A stretch of DNA of 64,000 bases from Arabidopsis thaliana. Lineage: Eukaryota > Streptophyta > Magnoliopsida > Brassicales > Brassicaceae. Location of the stretch: NCBI RefSeq assembly GCF_000001735.4, contig NC_003074.8, forward strand, positions 22,761,261-22,825,260. Reading direction: 5' to 3'. This document shows positions 22,768 through 34,443 of the stretch, piece after piece. Position 1 is the first letter of the stretch; each line of letters begins with the position of its first letter. The position numbers were made by a program, and so were the translations under genes. The notes below the pieces were generated by a model, which had not been told where the DNA came from, did not search any database, and saw only the letters and a list, made by a program, of their open reading frames with translations.

Positions 22768-23139
22768 ATGTGCTCTTCGATGGTCGGAGGCATTGTGAAG
22801 AAGTTGTTGATTTCACTTGGAAAGTCTAGCTCTGCCTTGGTCAGCGGCAAACTTTTGAAGAAGTTGTAGATTCGACTTGGTATGTCACTGCGAAGAAACT
22901 GGGAAATAGGCCAACTGGGCATTCAAAACTTAAAACCAAATCTGTAATGGAACCAAGCAAACGACAAGACAAACGACCACCGCACAAAACGAAGCCAGTG
23001 GATCGTCACGCGATGTCAATATCGACTTGAACCTTTCCACTTGTGAGTCAGCATAATCCATCATGTACAACAATTTCTCCGACATCTTCATCAACCTTTC
23101 GTGCCTCAACCTCAAAATCTCATTATCTGCGCTAGTCAT
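22768..23139 (-). pseudogene. Decayed fragment of an MCTP protein C-terminus (PRT_C domain)
   Basis: On the minus strand an open frame starts at 23139 and encodes 69 aa. Its EILRLRHERL...ERFKSILTSRDDP...VVVCLVVCLVPLQIWF pattern resembles the C-terminal domain of MCTP proteins (multiple C2 domain and transmembrane region), which read RMRYDRLR...GERFQ.LLSWRDPRAT...FCL...VTPFQ. That frame ends at a stop at 22930. Homology resumes in another frame downstream, with FLRSDIPSRIYNFFKSLP matching the MCTP FLRHP...P..NFFRRLP end. The tail contains an apparent internal duplication (IYNFFKSLP / INNFFTMPP) before a stop near 22768. The C2 domains are absent upstream. A stop, a frameshift and truncation make this a gene relic. 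Residual expression of the 69-aa ORF cannot be excluded. Confidence 0.65.
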
Positions 23140-24420
23140 ATTTTTTTATACGAGAAATTACAGAGAAAAATATAGAATGACGACTTATCAAATTTGAATG
23201 TGCTCTTTAAAGTTTTTTATTCAGGCACTACCCGTTCAATGTTCATATAGGACGTAAGAGAAAAAAACGGAAAAAAAAAAGAAAGTAAAATTTAACATTA
23301 ACATAATTTTAGAAAAGGGAAAATTCACATATACGGTATAAATTTGTAATAGACCGTCCTATTTAAGGCCGTACATGTTCTTAATTTTTTCTAAATCAAC
23401 GGTTCTGAACTATTAGGAATTTAGGAAATCATTTCCATATATCCAATTATCTATATATGTAATGTATATACTATGTAGGTTTCATCGCGGCCCTTTTGGA
23501 TTTGAGTTTCCAGAATAAGGCCCATTTTCAAATTAAGATTTCAGATCAAGACCCCTTTTCCAACCCGTTGTGTAGGCCCAAATAAATTTCATTTGACTGA
23601 ACATCAAAACTTCAAAATATCTTCTTCTACAAAATTGGCATTCGTAATTATCTTCTTGAAAACAAAACAAAATATATGCACCAATTTTCATTTGTCACAC
23701 GTTGTAGGCTTCGAATCGTATGCATTTTATAATTTTACTTATAAACAAAAGTGACATCAGAAATAGTATCTCCTATATTATAAAAATGAATAACCAACCA
23801 TCTTCCCACTGCTTTCCCAAGTCTTCTTTGTATTCCTTACACCAAACAAAAAAAAAAAGTCTTCTTATTTCCCAGTTGAGCAATTTCCCTCCCTTTTGCT
23901 ATTTAATTTGTTCTTTTAGTAATATTATCAATGTGTTTATCTGACTTTTATTCTCCTCCATGGATAAAATAAAGATATCCCACTTGAGGAAGAAAATATC
24001 TTGGAAGAGTTAACCATAAATCAGAAAAAGATATGGAAGAGAACAGCTGTGTATCTTTGAGACCAAGTCTTGAGAAGCAGTTAGACAACATGGACGGTGC
24101 TGGTTGCATTCAAAAATCTTTCTATACATAAAACGGAATATGCCAAAAGTCATCAATATATCGTAAAAACCATATGCTTCTATTTATAAATTTTACATTT
24201 CATAAACTTTAGGTTAGTTTATGTTTCCATATCACTCATGACTCAACACATATGCTAATATTCGGGTAATTTATAGTAAAAATGAAATTTTTAAAGGTAA
24301 AACCTGTATTTTTGTTTTTTTCTGTAAAAGAATAAGGCTTTATTGACCACAATTAGAGGATACTTTTCTTTTTCGGTTTTGGCATTTGGTGATACTCTTA
24401 TTTATTTTCTTAATGTTGAC
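23140..24420. other. Long AT-rich spacer
   Basis: No gene was recognised. Around 23488-23580 there is a semi-repetitive run (aaggcccattttcaaattaag, then a related atttcagatcaagacccc) that looks like old repeat DNA, but no ends or target duplications could be defined. Confidence 0.45.
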
Positions 24421-24499
24421 ATTACTAACTTTTTTGGAGCGTAGAAAAAAAATTGACGGACACCAACCAATGACAGAACATACAGAAAATATCTAAGGT

Positions 24500-24710
24500 A
24501 ACACGTGGTCTGTCTTGCATTTCATGATTACTTACGAGGGACAGCACTAAGTTTCCTCCTTTCTAATTACCATAACTAACCATTTTCTTAATTGCCCAAT
24601 AATGGTCCCTCTTTACCAATTCTGATATACCACCCAAAATTAACATCAAACCCAATATTTAAAGTCCCACACGTGAGAACGACTGACGTCGGCACGCTTT
24701 AGCCACGTAA
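24500..24710 (+). promoter_or_regulatory. Promoter of SLD1 with G-box/ABRE-like cluster
   Basis: CACGTG occurs at 24502-24507 and 24670-24675, TGACGTC at 24684-24690 and a further cacgt at 24704-24708, all within 500 bp of the SLD1 ATG. Together with a GA-rich leader (24811-24834) they suggest bZIP/bHLH control. Binding is inferred from motifs only. Confidence 0.45.
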
Positions 24711-24992
24711 TTTCGGTCTCCAAAAATTCAATATTAATCCGCGAAAATTCACTAAATATAAAACAAACCCATAATATAAGGAGGATAAGGAAGGAGTCGA
24801 AGATAAGCGGAGAGAGAGAGAGAGACAGAGAGAGATTCAAAAATCCGATTCCAGATCCATTCCTGGGCAAACAAAGGTTGGTGTTTCTCTAATCTCAAAG
24901 CTTTTTTCAAATTCGGAAAAAGCAAATCGTGGGAAGAGATTCATCTTCTCTCTGTGCGTTCATCGGATCTCGGAGCTTTTGGTTCGTCGTCA

Positions 24993-26342
24993 ATGGCGGA
25001 AGAGACGGAGAAAAAGTACATTACGAACGAAGATCTTAAAAAACACAACAAATCTGGAGATCTATGGATCGCGATTCAAGGCAAGGTCTACAACGTCTCC
25101 GATTGGATTAAAACTCATCCCGGAGGCGACACGGTGATTCTCAATCTCGTTGGTCAAGACGTCACCGATGCTTTCATCGCATTTCATCCCGGAACCGCTT
25201 GGCACCATCTCGACCATCTCTTCACCGGTTACCACATCAGAGATTTCCAAGTCTCCGAAGTCTCACGCGATTACCGTCGTATGGCTGCCGAGTTTCGTAA
25301 ACTCGGTCTCTTCGAAAACAAAGGTCACGTTACTCTCTACACTCTAGCCTTCGTCGCCGCCATGTTCCTCGGAGTTCTCTACGGTGTTTTGGCTTGTACC
25401 TCCGTCTTCGCTCACCAAATCGCCGCCGCGCTTCTCGGTCTCCTCTGGATCCAGAGCGCTTACATAGGTCACGATTCTGGTCATTACGTTATCATGTCGA
25501 ACAAATCTTATAACAGATTCGCTCAGCTTCTCTCCGGTAACTGTCTCACCGGAATCTCAATCGCGTGGTGGAAATGGACTCACAATGCTCATCATCTAGC
25601 TTGTAACAGCCTCGATTACGATCCAGATCTACAACACATCCCTGTCTTCGCCGTCTCCACCAAATTCTTCTCCTCATTGACCTCGAGATTCTACGATCGG
25701 AAACTCACGTTTGATCCAGTCGCGAGATTCTTAGTCAGCTATCAACACTTTACTTATTATCCAGTTATGTGCTTTGGAAGAATCAATCTCTTCATTCAAA
25801 CGTTTCTCTTGCTCTTCTCCAAACGTGAAGTACCAGATCGTGCTTTAAACTTCGCCGGAATCTTAGTCTTCTGGACTTGGTTCCCACTCTTAGTCTCATG
25901 TCTACCAAACTGGCCTGAGAGATTCTTCTTCGTCTTCACAAGCTTCACCGTCACGGCGCTTCAACACATTCAATTCACGCTTAACCATTTCGCTGCTGAT
26001 GTCTACGTTGGTCCACCCACCGGTAGCGACTGGTTCGAGAAGCAAGCGGCGGGAACAATCGATATCTCTTGTAGATCATACATGGATTGGTTCTTTGGTG
26101 GATTACAGTTTCAGCTTGAGCATCATTTGTTCCCTCGCTTACCTCGTTGCCATCTCCGGAAAGTTTCTCCGGTGGTTCAAGAGCTTTGCAAGAAGCATAA
26201 TCTTCCGTATAGGAGTATGTCGTGGTTTGAAGCAAATGTGTTGACCATTAACACTTTGAAGACAGCAGCTTATCAAGCTAGAGACGTGGCTAATCCGGTG
26301 GTTAAGAACTTGGTTTGGGAAGCTTTGAATACTCATGGCTAA
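24993..26342 (+). CDS. SLD1: Sphingoid long-chain base delta-8 desaturase 1
   Basis: Intronless CDS of 449 aa from the ATG at 24993. It is a cytochrome b5-desaturase fusion. The N-terminal b5 domain has the heme motif HPGG at 42-45. Three histidine boxes lie at HDSGH (160-164), HNAHH (197-201) and QLEHH (374-378); Gln in place of His at the start of the third box marks the front-end desaturase group. Hydrophobic spans between the boxes anchor it in the ER. The enzyme puts a cis/trans double bond at carbon 8 of phytosphingosine-type bases in ceramides and glucosylceramides, which affects membrane behaviour in cold and aluminium stress. A longer in-frame reading upstream begins with GTG and is not used. 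At3g61580. Confidence 0.97.
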   Translation: MAEETEKKYITNEDLKKHNKSGDLWIAIQGKVYNVSDWIKTHPGGDTVILNLVGQDVTDAFIAFHPGTAWHHLDHLFTGYHIRDFQVSEVSRDYRRMAAEFRKLGLFENKGHVTLYTLAFVAAMFLGVLYGVLACTSVFAHQIAAALLGLLWIQSAYIGHDSGHYVIMSNKSYNRFAQLLSGNCLTGISIAWWKWTHNAHHLACNSLDYDPDLQHIPVFAVSTKFFSSLTSRFYDRKLTFDPVARFLVSYQHFTYYPVMCFGRINLFIQTFLLLFSKREVPDRALNFAGILVFWTWFPLLVSCLPNWPERFFFVFTSFTVTALQHIQFTLNHFAADVYVGPPTGSDWFEKQAAGTIDISCRSYMDWFFGGLQFQLEHHLFPRLPRCHLRKVSPVVQELCKKHNLPYRSMSWFEANVLTINTLKTAAYQARDVANPVVKNLVWEALNTHG

Positions 26343-29086
26343 ATGATTTTAATCAAAACAAAATATGCTTTTGTTTGGGTTAAATTTGATGTGTTGTTTT
26401 TATGCTTTATTGAATCTTTGAATTTCGTTTTGTTACTTACTTACATGGAAGAGATGTTTTAGATCGAAATTGAATCGAGATTTGATTTTTTTATTAGACA
26501 ACTCTTCGTATCGTAATGATTTATTAATAATATTATTTTGAATTTAATTTGTTTTTTTATATAAGTTTTTGTTTCACATGGCTCTTTTTTGTTGCCTGTG
26601 ACTTACTTTGTGGTTTTGCGGCTTTTGGCCTTTTCAATGTTTTGTCGTGTTACATTAAAATACGTGTGTGGATGCTATTTGAGATCCTCTATATGTAAGG
26701 TTTTAACAGATCAACGGTCGTTGTGTTATTTTGGGTGTGTGATTCGTAACCACGAAACGTTGCAACTTGCAAAGATATGGGCTTCTTTTTTGACCTCATA
26801 CTTCTTAGTGGGCTAAGATGGGTATCAAGCTTGTATATTGGTCTTTTTGATATTCAATTAATGGGCTAAGTTATGCACCACTTGTTCAGACCCAAGCCCG
26901 TGACTACAAACACTTATGGCCCCAACTCCAAAAAGAAGAAAGAAACACACAAAATTTCGGAATGTTATATGTTTCAAACACAATAAGTCAGGGAATGGTT
27001 TCACTTGAAATGTTTAAGCCGATAAAAGAAGAGGTGAAGGATTTAGTTTTCTGAACTAGTTCATGATTTCAAAGATGAATGGTCATGACTTATGAGACTC
27101 ACGTAGCTTACTGTTATCTGGTAATCTCGATAAGTTATTTTATTATGAGTCAAATCTTGAATTTGGAGGATCCTCGATTGCGAATGAGGAAGGATAAGTC
27201 TTTGGGAACATTTTGTACTTTTTAGATTATGTAATCCGGTTTCCTTTATCCGGTTTACTGTAATTATGTAGTTGGTTTACTTTGGTTTACTTGTATGTAT
27301 ATAAACTCAATTGTATCATACTTAGCTTAATGAGAAGGTTAATACATTCACATTATTTCTCTAATAGTACTGAGATTAGAGAATTCATCTTTATGATAAA
27401 ATGGATATATAATTATATAAATCTTTCTTTAAAATAGGAGATAGAGAGAGAGAGTGAGAAAACAGTACTAAAAATAACAACTTGAGAGAGAAACAGTAAG
27501 AAAAGAGAGCAACAAAATGTGGAACAGAAGAAGTATGAGGTCATTAGTTGACTTTTAAGTTTACTCCACTTTCCTACAACAACAACAAAAAACAGCAAAA
27601 TTAGTCCACTTCCACAATCATTTCTCTTTTTGATTTACTTCTAACGATTTTTGTTAAAACCCACGATTATGTTACAATACCTAATTCATATGTTGGTAAT
27701 TTGGTGTACATCTGATTAGTTTATTAAAACGTGTTTGAATTAAGTCTTTAGTAATCGTGGTGTGTGGTGAAAATGAAGAGACTGTCTATATCGACATATG
27801 TGTTGAATGGGTAAGTGCCATGGTCAAAGCTTATAACTAGTTTTCATTGTCTTTTGATACGTTTCTCCAAAATCTTTTCTATTTTTCAGCTGTATTCTGA
27901 TATGAAGTCTGGATGAAGGATTTTAAAATGGTTTAGAATTCAGAAAAGAAATTTACTAGTTATTTTTTAAAAATGAATGTGTGCATGTGTGAGTGTGTTT
28001 GCTCCATAGTGTAAAGAATGAGAAGTGAGAAGTGACTTAATGTGCACAAAGGTGCCTTTGGCAGAAAGATCAAGGCCTGGTCCATAACACCCCCAAGTGA
28101 CAAATTAGTATTTGCCACTATGTTCTATATACATTTTTATCCTTTCTTTGTTTATTGTTTTTCTGTGTCTTTACACGGACCACCAAATGGGCCAAATTGA
28201 TTAGTGCATATTGATCTTGCTAGATCTTCCCACAATCTTCACATCGTAATCATGTTCTTTTAAGAAGAAAAAGTGTTGTTTTCACACTCTTAACTCATAT
28301 ATAGATACACGAAACACGATTTGACTACAGCTTCTACTCTCTAGGTTAGTTAAAGTTTTTTTATTATTTTAAAAGTTATTAGTTAGATGCTTTTCATAAA
28401 CGATGCAAGAAGGTACCCAAAAAGAAGTTGCAAAAACAAATCTTATTAGAGTTTGTTTTCATTATTATCGTTGCGTTTTATTTGTTTACGAGTGAAGAAA
28501 AGAGAAACAAAAATATAGTTGCTGAAATTTTAGTATTTATAAAATTCGCAGCAATGGATATTAGAACGTATCCATAATCTGACTATAGATAATTCTATAT
28601 CGTGCCAAGAGGAACCAAAATAAATTGTACATGTCGTTTGATTCATTCCTTTAATTTATTGTGTAAAGAAGGATCCAATCCTAACAAAGTCTTCAAAACC
28701 TTCACATTTTTTCGAAATTTAACGACAACTATAGGGTTTCTAGCTAGATTTGAAAGTTTTTTCACAGTTACACCTTTACCTATCTGCAGTAATACTTCCA
28801 CAAAACTAACGTTAAACTTCTGCCGGTACAAATACATGTGCTTATGTAAGAATGAAAACATTTTGAATTTAATATTTTGCACTGGACACGTTTTTCTTTT
28901 GCCATTATGGATTTTCACATAGTGACGGATACGTGTAGATCCGCCGATCCCTATGACAACATAGCATTTTGGAATTTGTTTACGTTCAACTCCTTTAAAT
29001 AAATAGTTAAGGCAGTGCGTCACTATACTGCTTATTACTACATAGTCTAATTTGGTATATGCTTTGATTATGGATTTATGATAATC
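26343..29086. other. Long spacer between SLD1 and SINE
   Basis: AT-rich. It contains the SLD1 3' flank and, at about 27220-27360, a segment resembling the 3' part of a Copia-type LTR (a tatccggttt word, a tatataaac box and an attcaca-like end), but no boundaries could be proved. No protein or RNA gene was recognised. Confidence 0.45.
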
Positions 29087-29103
29087 AAAAGTTATATGGT
29101 ATA

Positions 29104-29267
29104 ACCAATTGTCGTTAGCTCAATTGGTAAAGACCTTAGGCGAAGCTTAGAGGTCGCCGGTTCGTGTGATGTTTGGGACGAAACTAATATTACATGCTGT
29201 GGTTTCGGGCCTGAGGGGATTACGGGCTTCGGCCCAAAACTTCTTGGATTTCAAAAAATAAAAATAA
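29104..29267 (+). mobile_element. tRNA-derived SINE insertion
   Basis: A roughly 164-bp element with an internal pol III promoter: A box tagctcaattgg (29116-29127) and a B-box-like ggttcgtgtga (29159-29169). A tRNA-unrelated body follows (gggcctgagggg...cttcggcccaaaac), with an A-rich tail (aaaaaataaaaataaaa). It is flanked by the perfect 17-bp direct repeat aaaagttatatggtata at 29087-29103 and 29268-29284, the signature of LINE-assisted retroposition. The perfect duplication indicates a young insertion. The family is not assigned. Confidence 0.9.
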
Positions 29268-29284
29268 AAAAGTTATATGGTATA

Positions 29285-30640
29285 TTCTTTTGGATATTTC
29301 ATTCTCTTTTTAATTTCGTTTCGCCTTAACCGCATTCTCTAATTAAAAATTTAGGTACATGATTCACACTTTTACAGTTTAGCAATGTATACAGTTTCGA
29401 AACAAATTCAGTTTCCAATGCCCATGAAAACGCGTATAATACCATAAAAGTTTATGTTCTCAAACTAGATTGAGATTAGTGGCCAATTGATCATGCATGT
29501 TCCATTTAACTGAAGATATACGTAAACATGATCAATCGTCCATGAGAACAATTTCAGTCTTGCTACACTAAAATGCAACGGATCGTAAAAGTGATTTATA
29601 TTTTCATAGAACCACCACATAAATAATTAACAATTGAATTCAGATCTTAAAAAACATAGACAACAGAACCAATTTTGTTCTAAAAAAAGGCACTAAGGAG
29701 CAATGTGATCATATAGTTTAATGAGCCAGCAACTAATCGCACACTTGTAATATAATGGAATATATAAATATGGGAGTAGCTAGCTATATAAACCATAAAG
29801 GGTAAGGGCATATGATCGAAAGAAGAAAGAAAGTAATGCATATGGAGCTGAGATCAGTATATAGCTTTACACGTTAAATGTAGTTAGTGCACATGACGAA
29901 AAACTAAAAATAATACACTTGAGATAATTTGCGTTGATTTTTAATTTTGAATTTGTAGAGTGAGTGTATTAGGTAAAGGACAGGCCACTGAGAAACTGCG
30001 AGAAGTCTAGGCTAAGGAAAGTAGAGAGACAGACCTTTCAGTGTTTCAAAAGCAAAGTATAATTACTAAAGGTAAATTATAATTTTTAAAAATGATCATT
30101 TATTTATTCAAATATCAAATAATTAGAAGACAATCTTTCTAAAATAAATATAAACAAAAAATGACAAAAAGGTTACCTCATGTGGTATGTCATTTTCAGC
30201 TAACCCCTCTGGTTGCCAGAGTAAATACCAAATTAAGTAACTTTTTAATTTACTAATGTATAATTGTTATCTTTCGCCCTCCTAAATTTATAACAATATA
30301 TAATATACTGCTAAAAAATATATAAAACTTCTTATATTAGTAATCCGATATGTTGGTTAAATAAAATAAAACTGAAATAATCATATTTAGTCTAGGTACA
30401 ATATTAATAACGCCGGGTTTAAAAAATCATTTAATTGGTTGGTTTATGAGTAAGACAGCATTATTATTGGTGTTATGATATTTCATTGTTTTTTGTGTTT
30501 GCAAGTTCTAATTTTTGTTTTTTCTTTCTTTTGCAAATAATTAAATTATTGTATATTTAATACTCACATAGTAAAAATTAAGGAAATAACACGCGCTAAC
30601 ACGCGCCTCAACTTTAATCATTTTATTTATTCAAACCCCA
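29285..30640. other. AT-rich spacer
   Basis: No coding or RNA gene was seen between the SINE and the HWS leader region. Confidence 0.45.
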
Positions 30641-31108
30641 TTTCGGAAATAAAAATGACAAAAAAAAGAAGAAGAGGAAGAAAAACAGCAAAAACGTCTA
30701 CTCTTCTCTCATCCTCGCGCTTGCTCTCTCTTCTCTTTTTTGTCTTTCCCTTTCGTCTCTCTATCTGTCTGTATCATTCATTCGTGTTTATTTACAATCG
30801 AACCACGAAACGTCTCTTCTTCTCTATAAAAACCAGATTTTTCTCAATCTCAATCTCTCTCGCTCTCGCTCTCGTTTTCTTTGATGAACCCTTTTACTTC
30901 ATTCTTACTCTTGATAAATCCAAATTCCCGAGAAACCCATTTCATTTCCTTCTTCTGTTTCTAGAAAGACCTCTTCTTTTCGATAAACCGAGATCCACGA
31001 AACCCGCATTTCCTCTCGCTAATCTATTCTAAATTTCGATACTTTTTTTTTTTTTTTATCGGTTTGAATCTCGAGAATTCCGAAGATTCAGAGTCTCCAT
31101 AGTCGAAG

Positions 31109-31641
31109 GTGTGTAGCGAATCGAGATGGGTTTCTGTTTGATTTCACTGTCGCTTTCTCTGCTTTCATTTCTGAGTGGTTCATTGATCTCTTCCGTGTTC
31201 GTAATCTATGATTGATGATGTATGTTGTTATCAGATGTTTGATTGATGTCTGCCTATAGTCTAATTTCATTATTAAGAACGTTTTTTTTTTGTATACCTA
31301 ACATCTAAATTTTGTTGTATTAATTGTCATCAGTGGAATCTTGACGTTGAAAGGATGACACAAGCTTTCTCCTTTTTGTTTTTCTTTTGTCTGAAAAATG
31401 TATTGCAATGTTAGACAAAGTCTTAATACTATCTCTCTTCTTCGTCTTCTGCATTTTCGATTTACCATTATGCATGTATGCTAAAGCAAATCTGATTGAC
31501 AAGGTTTTCTCTTGATTTATGTATTGTTGTTTTGTGTTGTTGAAATGAATGATATTTGGGATTCAGATTCGTAAAGCTTTAAATCTTTATGTGTTCTTTT
31601 CTTGGTAATGGATTTATTTATTTTTTGTATCGTTGTTTCAG
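31109..31641 (+). other. Probable 5'-UTR intron of HWS
   Basis: Donor gaag|gtgtgt at 31108/31109 and acceptor tttcag at 31641. Upstream is a CT-rich leader (30680-31080), and the ATG follows 12 bp after the acceptor. This is the simplest arrangement linking the TSS region to the CDS. Confidence 0.6.
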
Positions 31642-31653
31642 AGGCTCTTGAGA

Positions 31654-32889
31654 ATGGAAGCAGAAACGTCTTGGACCAATTATCCGTACAGCTACATTAC
31701 ATATGTCCCTGAAGCTGAATCATACCGTGAGCAGAGCGACGATGAAGCCAAAGTCGAAACCTTTTCAATGGATTCTCTTCTCCCTGACGATTTATTAGAA
31801 CGAATCCTCTCGTTTCTACCCATTGCAAGCATCTTCAGAGCTGGTACTGTCTGCAAAAGATGGAACGAGATTGTATCTTCTCGGAGGTTCTTATGTAATT
31901 TCTCCAACAATTCGGTTTCCCAAAGGCCTTGGTACTTCATGTTCACTACCACGGATGATCCATCTGGTTATGCTTATGACCCCATTATCCGCAAATGGTA
32001 CAGTTTCGATCTCCCTTGTATCGAAACATCCAATTGGTTTGTTGCTTCCTCTTGTGGATTGGTTTGCTTCATGGACAATGATTGCAGAAACAAGATTTAT
32101 GTCTCAAATCCAATTACCAAACAATGGAGGACGCTTATTGAACCTCCTGGTCACAAATCGACAGATTACACGGCAATGTCTACCTCCGTAAACCGAGCGA
32201 ACCAAGCAGTAAACCGCGCAAACCGGAGTTACTCAGTCTCGATAGTGAAATCGAAGCAAGTTCCAGGGAATTTCTTCCAATGGGATCTCTCTATTCATCT
32301 CTACAGCTCTGAAACAATGACTTGGACAACATTAGTAAACGATGTCTTATCCGGATGGAGAGGAGGGAACGAGAGTGTGATCTGCAACAATGTTCTTTAC
32401 TTCATGATATACTCAACGGGAGGCTCAGATCATCGCCACGGCTTGATCGCTTCGAATCTATCCTCGATAGGATCACCGTCAAGCGGAATCTTGATGAGGA
32501 GTTTCATTCCAATGCCGTGTTCTTTAACCTGCGGGAGATTGATGAATCTAAGAGAGAGGCTTGTGATTGTCGGAGGAATCGGGAAACATGATCGACCAGA
32601 GGTTATAAAAGGGATAGGGATTTGGGTTTTGAAAGGGAAGGAATGGGTAGAGATGGCGAAAATGCCTCAAAGATTCTTCCAAGGTTTTGGTGAATTCGAC
32701 GAGGTTTTCGCGAGTAGTGGCACGGATGATTTGGTTTACATTCAAAGCTATGGATCTCCCGCGCTTCTCACGTTCGACATGAATCTCAAGTATTGGAGAT
32801 GGTCTCAGAAATGTCCTGTTACTAAAAAGTTCCCTCTTCAGCTCTTTACTGGGTTTTGCTTCGAACCAAGACTCGAGATTGCTCCTTAG
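31654..32889 (+). CDS. HWS: F-box protein HAWAIIAN SKIRT
   Basis: Single coding exon of 411 aa. The ATG at 31654 is the first in frame after the 5'-UTR acceptor. The F-box is at about 40-85 (SLLPDDLLERILSFLPIASI...VCKRWNEIV) and binds SKP1/ASK adaptors in an SCF ubiquitin ligase. The rest is a Kelch-like beta-propeller region (for example WYFMFTTTDDPSGYAYDP, IYVSNPITKQWRTL and a GGIGKHDRPEVIKGIGIWVL blade). HWS controls sepal fusion, organ size and root growth, and affects microRNA activity through clearance of silencing complexes. At3g61590. Confidence 0.96.
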   Translation: MEAETSWTNYPYSYITYVPEAESYREQSDDEAKVETFSMDSLLPDDLLERILSFLPIASIFRAGTVCKRWNEIVSSRRFLCNFSNNSVSQRPWYFMFTTTDDPSGYAYDPIIRKWYSFDLPCIETSNWFVASSCGLVCFMDNDCRNKIYVSNPITKQWRTLIEPPGHKSTDYTAMSTSVNRANQAVNRANRSYSVSIVKSKQVPGNFFQWDLSIHLYSSETMTWTTLVNDVLSGWRGGNESVICNNVLYFMIYSTGGSDHRHGLIASNLSSIGSPSSGILMRSFIPMPCSLTCGRLMNLRERLVIVGGIGKHDRPEVIKGIGIWVLKGKEWVEMAKMPQRFFQGFGEFDEVFASSGTDDLVYIQSYGSPALLTFDMNLKYWRWSQKCPVTKKFPLQLFTGFCFEPRLEIAP

Positions 32890-34443
32890 TTGCAATGAAG
32901 AAGCAAATGGGTCTGTGAAAGTCTTGGTCTTTTGGATTGTTTTTGCACAGAGAAATCGCCGGCGGCTTTATGAAGATGATGATACGGTAATGTTTTTAAA
33001 TTTTAGTTACTGGAAATGTTTTTCAGGAATATTGTTATTTGCAATTTGGTACTCTGTTAATTATAAATTTATAAAATGAGGCCCAGATACTTTTATTTGA
33101 ACAAACGAACCCTTCTCTATCTCTCAGTGAAATATAAGAACATTTTTCAACATGTGGCCCACAATATCTCATGTAAATGGGTCGGATTCTGAAACTGGAG
33201 GTTGTCTTGTTGCTGTTCCTGGTGGATAAAAATAATGATTTTGTTCCTTTTTTTTCCACATATATTCATAATGATTTTTCATGTTTTATTAATTAATTAT
33301 TGTTGTAAATTATTTTAAAGAATTATGTTTCTGTACTTGTATAAAATTGGGACCTATTTTCGTGATGGGATTTGTCAGGTTTGGCAGTGTTAGGTTTACG
33401 GGTAATGGACAACAGCTATTTTATTGTGTATTTTATCATTTTCTCAAGGGTCACTTATTTTCAATTTTCATAGCTATAATAATTTACTAAATTTTAAAAT
33501 ATAACAAAATGTCATTCATTAGTTATAATCGTATAAAAGTTGACGAAGTGATATATAGATTCTACATACTAAAAACAAAATTAATTTGTGTCATTATGCC
33601 AAAATGTCAAAAGGAAAAGAAAATTTAGACAATTACTCTGACACATCAAATCAGCTAAAACCTAACTAAATATACCAAACTAGCAACACATATTTTTGTT
33701 ATTAAAAGCATTTATAATGATAAATCATGATCAGAATCATAGTAAGCAGATTCGAACACTAGTCTCTCAAATTTCGGTAGTAAAGTTTTCAACCATTAGA
33801 AGACAAATACGATTTTAACATCATTAGTATTGTTTTTTCTTTTTTAATTTAAGCGTTGGCTTTCCAAAATGAAATAGTAACAAGCATTAACGAGTTAAGT
33901 TGTCAATGGGGGAAGTTAAAACTCTTTAAAACCAAAAAATTGACCACACAACACATATAGTGCCCACTAGTTCTCTCAAACGAATATGGAATACTTTAAA
34001 ACCCACCTCTATTCTCAAGAATTAAAGCCCAGAATTTCAACGTTCTAAAAATAGTTTTGAAAGATTTGTTTTTCACGGGTTTTTCGTAAAATAATTATGA
34101 ACAAAACAAATAAATTCAAACTAATTTTTACACGTACAAATCTGACTCCTAGCCTCCTAGATGAAATTCAAAATTTTGTACCAGCAGCTCAAAGCTACTA
34201 GGTAAAAAATGTCACGAGAGAAAACCGGAGGAATATTGGTGGTTCATCAATACGAATCAAACCGAACCAAGTCATAAACCGGTTCATAGAAAGATAAGAA
34301 GACAGACAATCAGTCATCACTTTGGTCTCGTTGAGCCTTTCGTCTATCTCTCACCTGAAAGAAAGACGTTCAGCTTTCTCTTTCCAAAATCAAAAGCTCT
34401 CCGATCAGTTTCTCCGGCTTAGGAAATTAATTGAAGGAAGGTG
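32890..34443. other. Spacer between HWS and POB1
   Basis: HWS 3' flank, a long AT-rich stretch, then the POB1 leader from about 34300. No gene, tRNA or defined repeat was recognised. Confidence 0.5.

Noticed and set aside
27220-27360. Segment resembling the end of a Copia LTR
   Set aside because: Words typical of Copia LTRs are present, but I could not find TG...CA boundaries with a matching target duplication.
28643-29023. Open frame of about 126 codons on the minus strand in the SLD1-HWS spacer
   Set aside because: It starts with GTG rather than ATG, shows no recognisable domain, is AT-biased like its surroundings and has no splice or promoter context. Kept only as a possible old repeat fragment.
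30655-31032. 125-codon open frame in the HWS leader region
   Set aside because: It is a translation of CT-rich 5'-leader sequence with Ser/Leu/Phe runs and lies upstream of the HWS leader intron.
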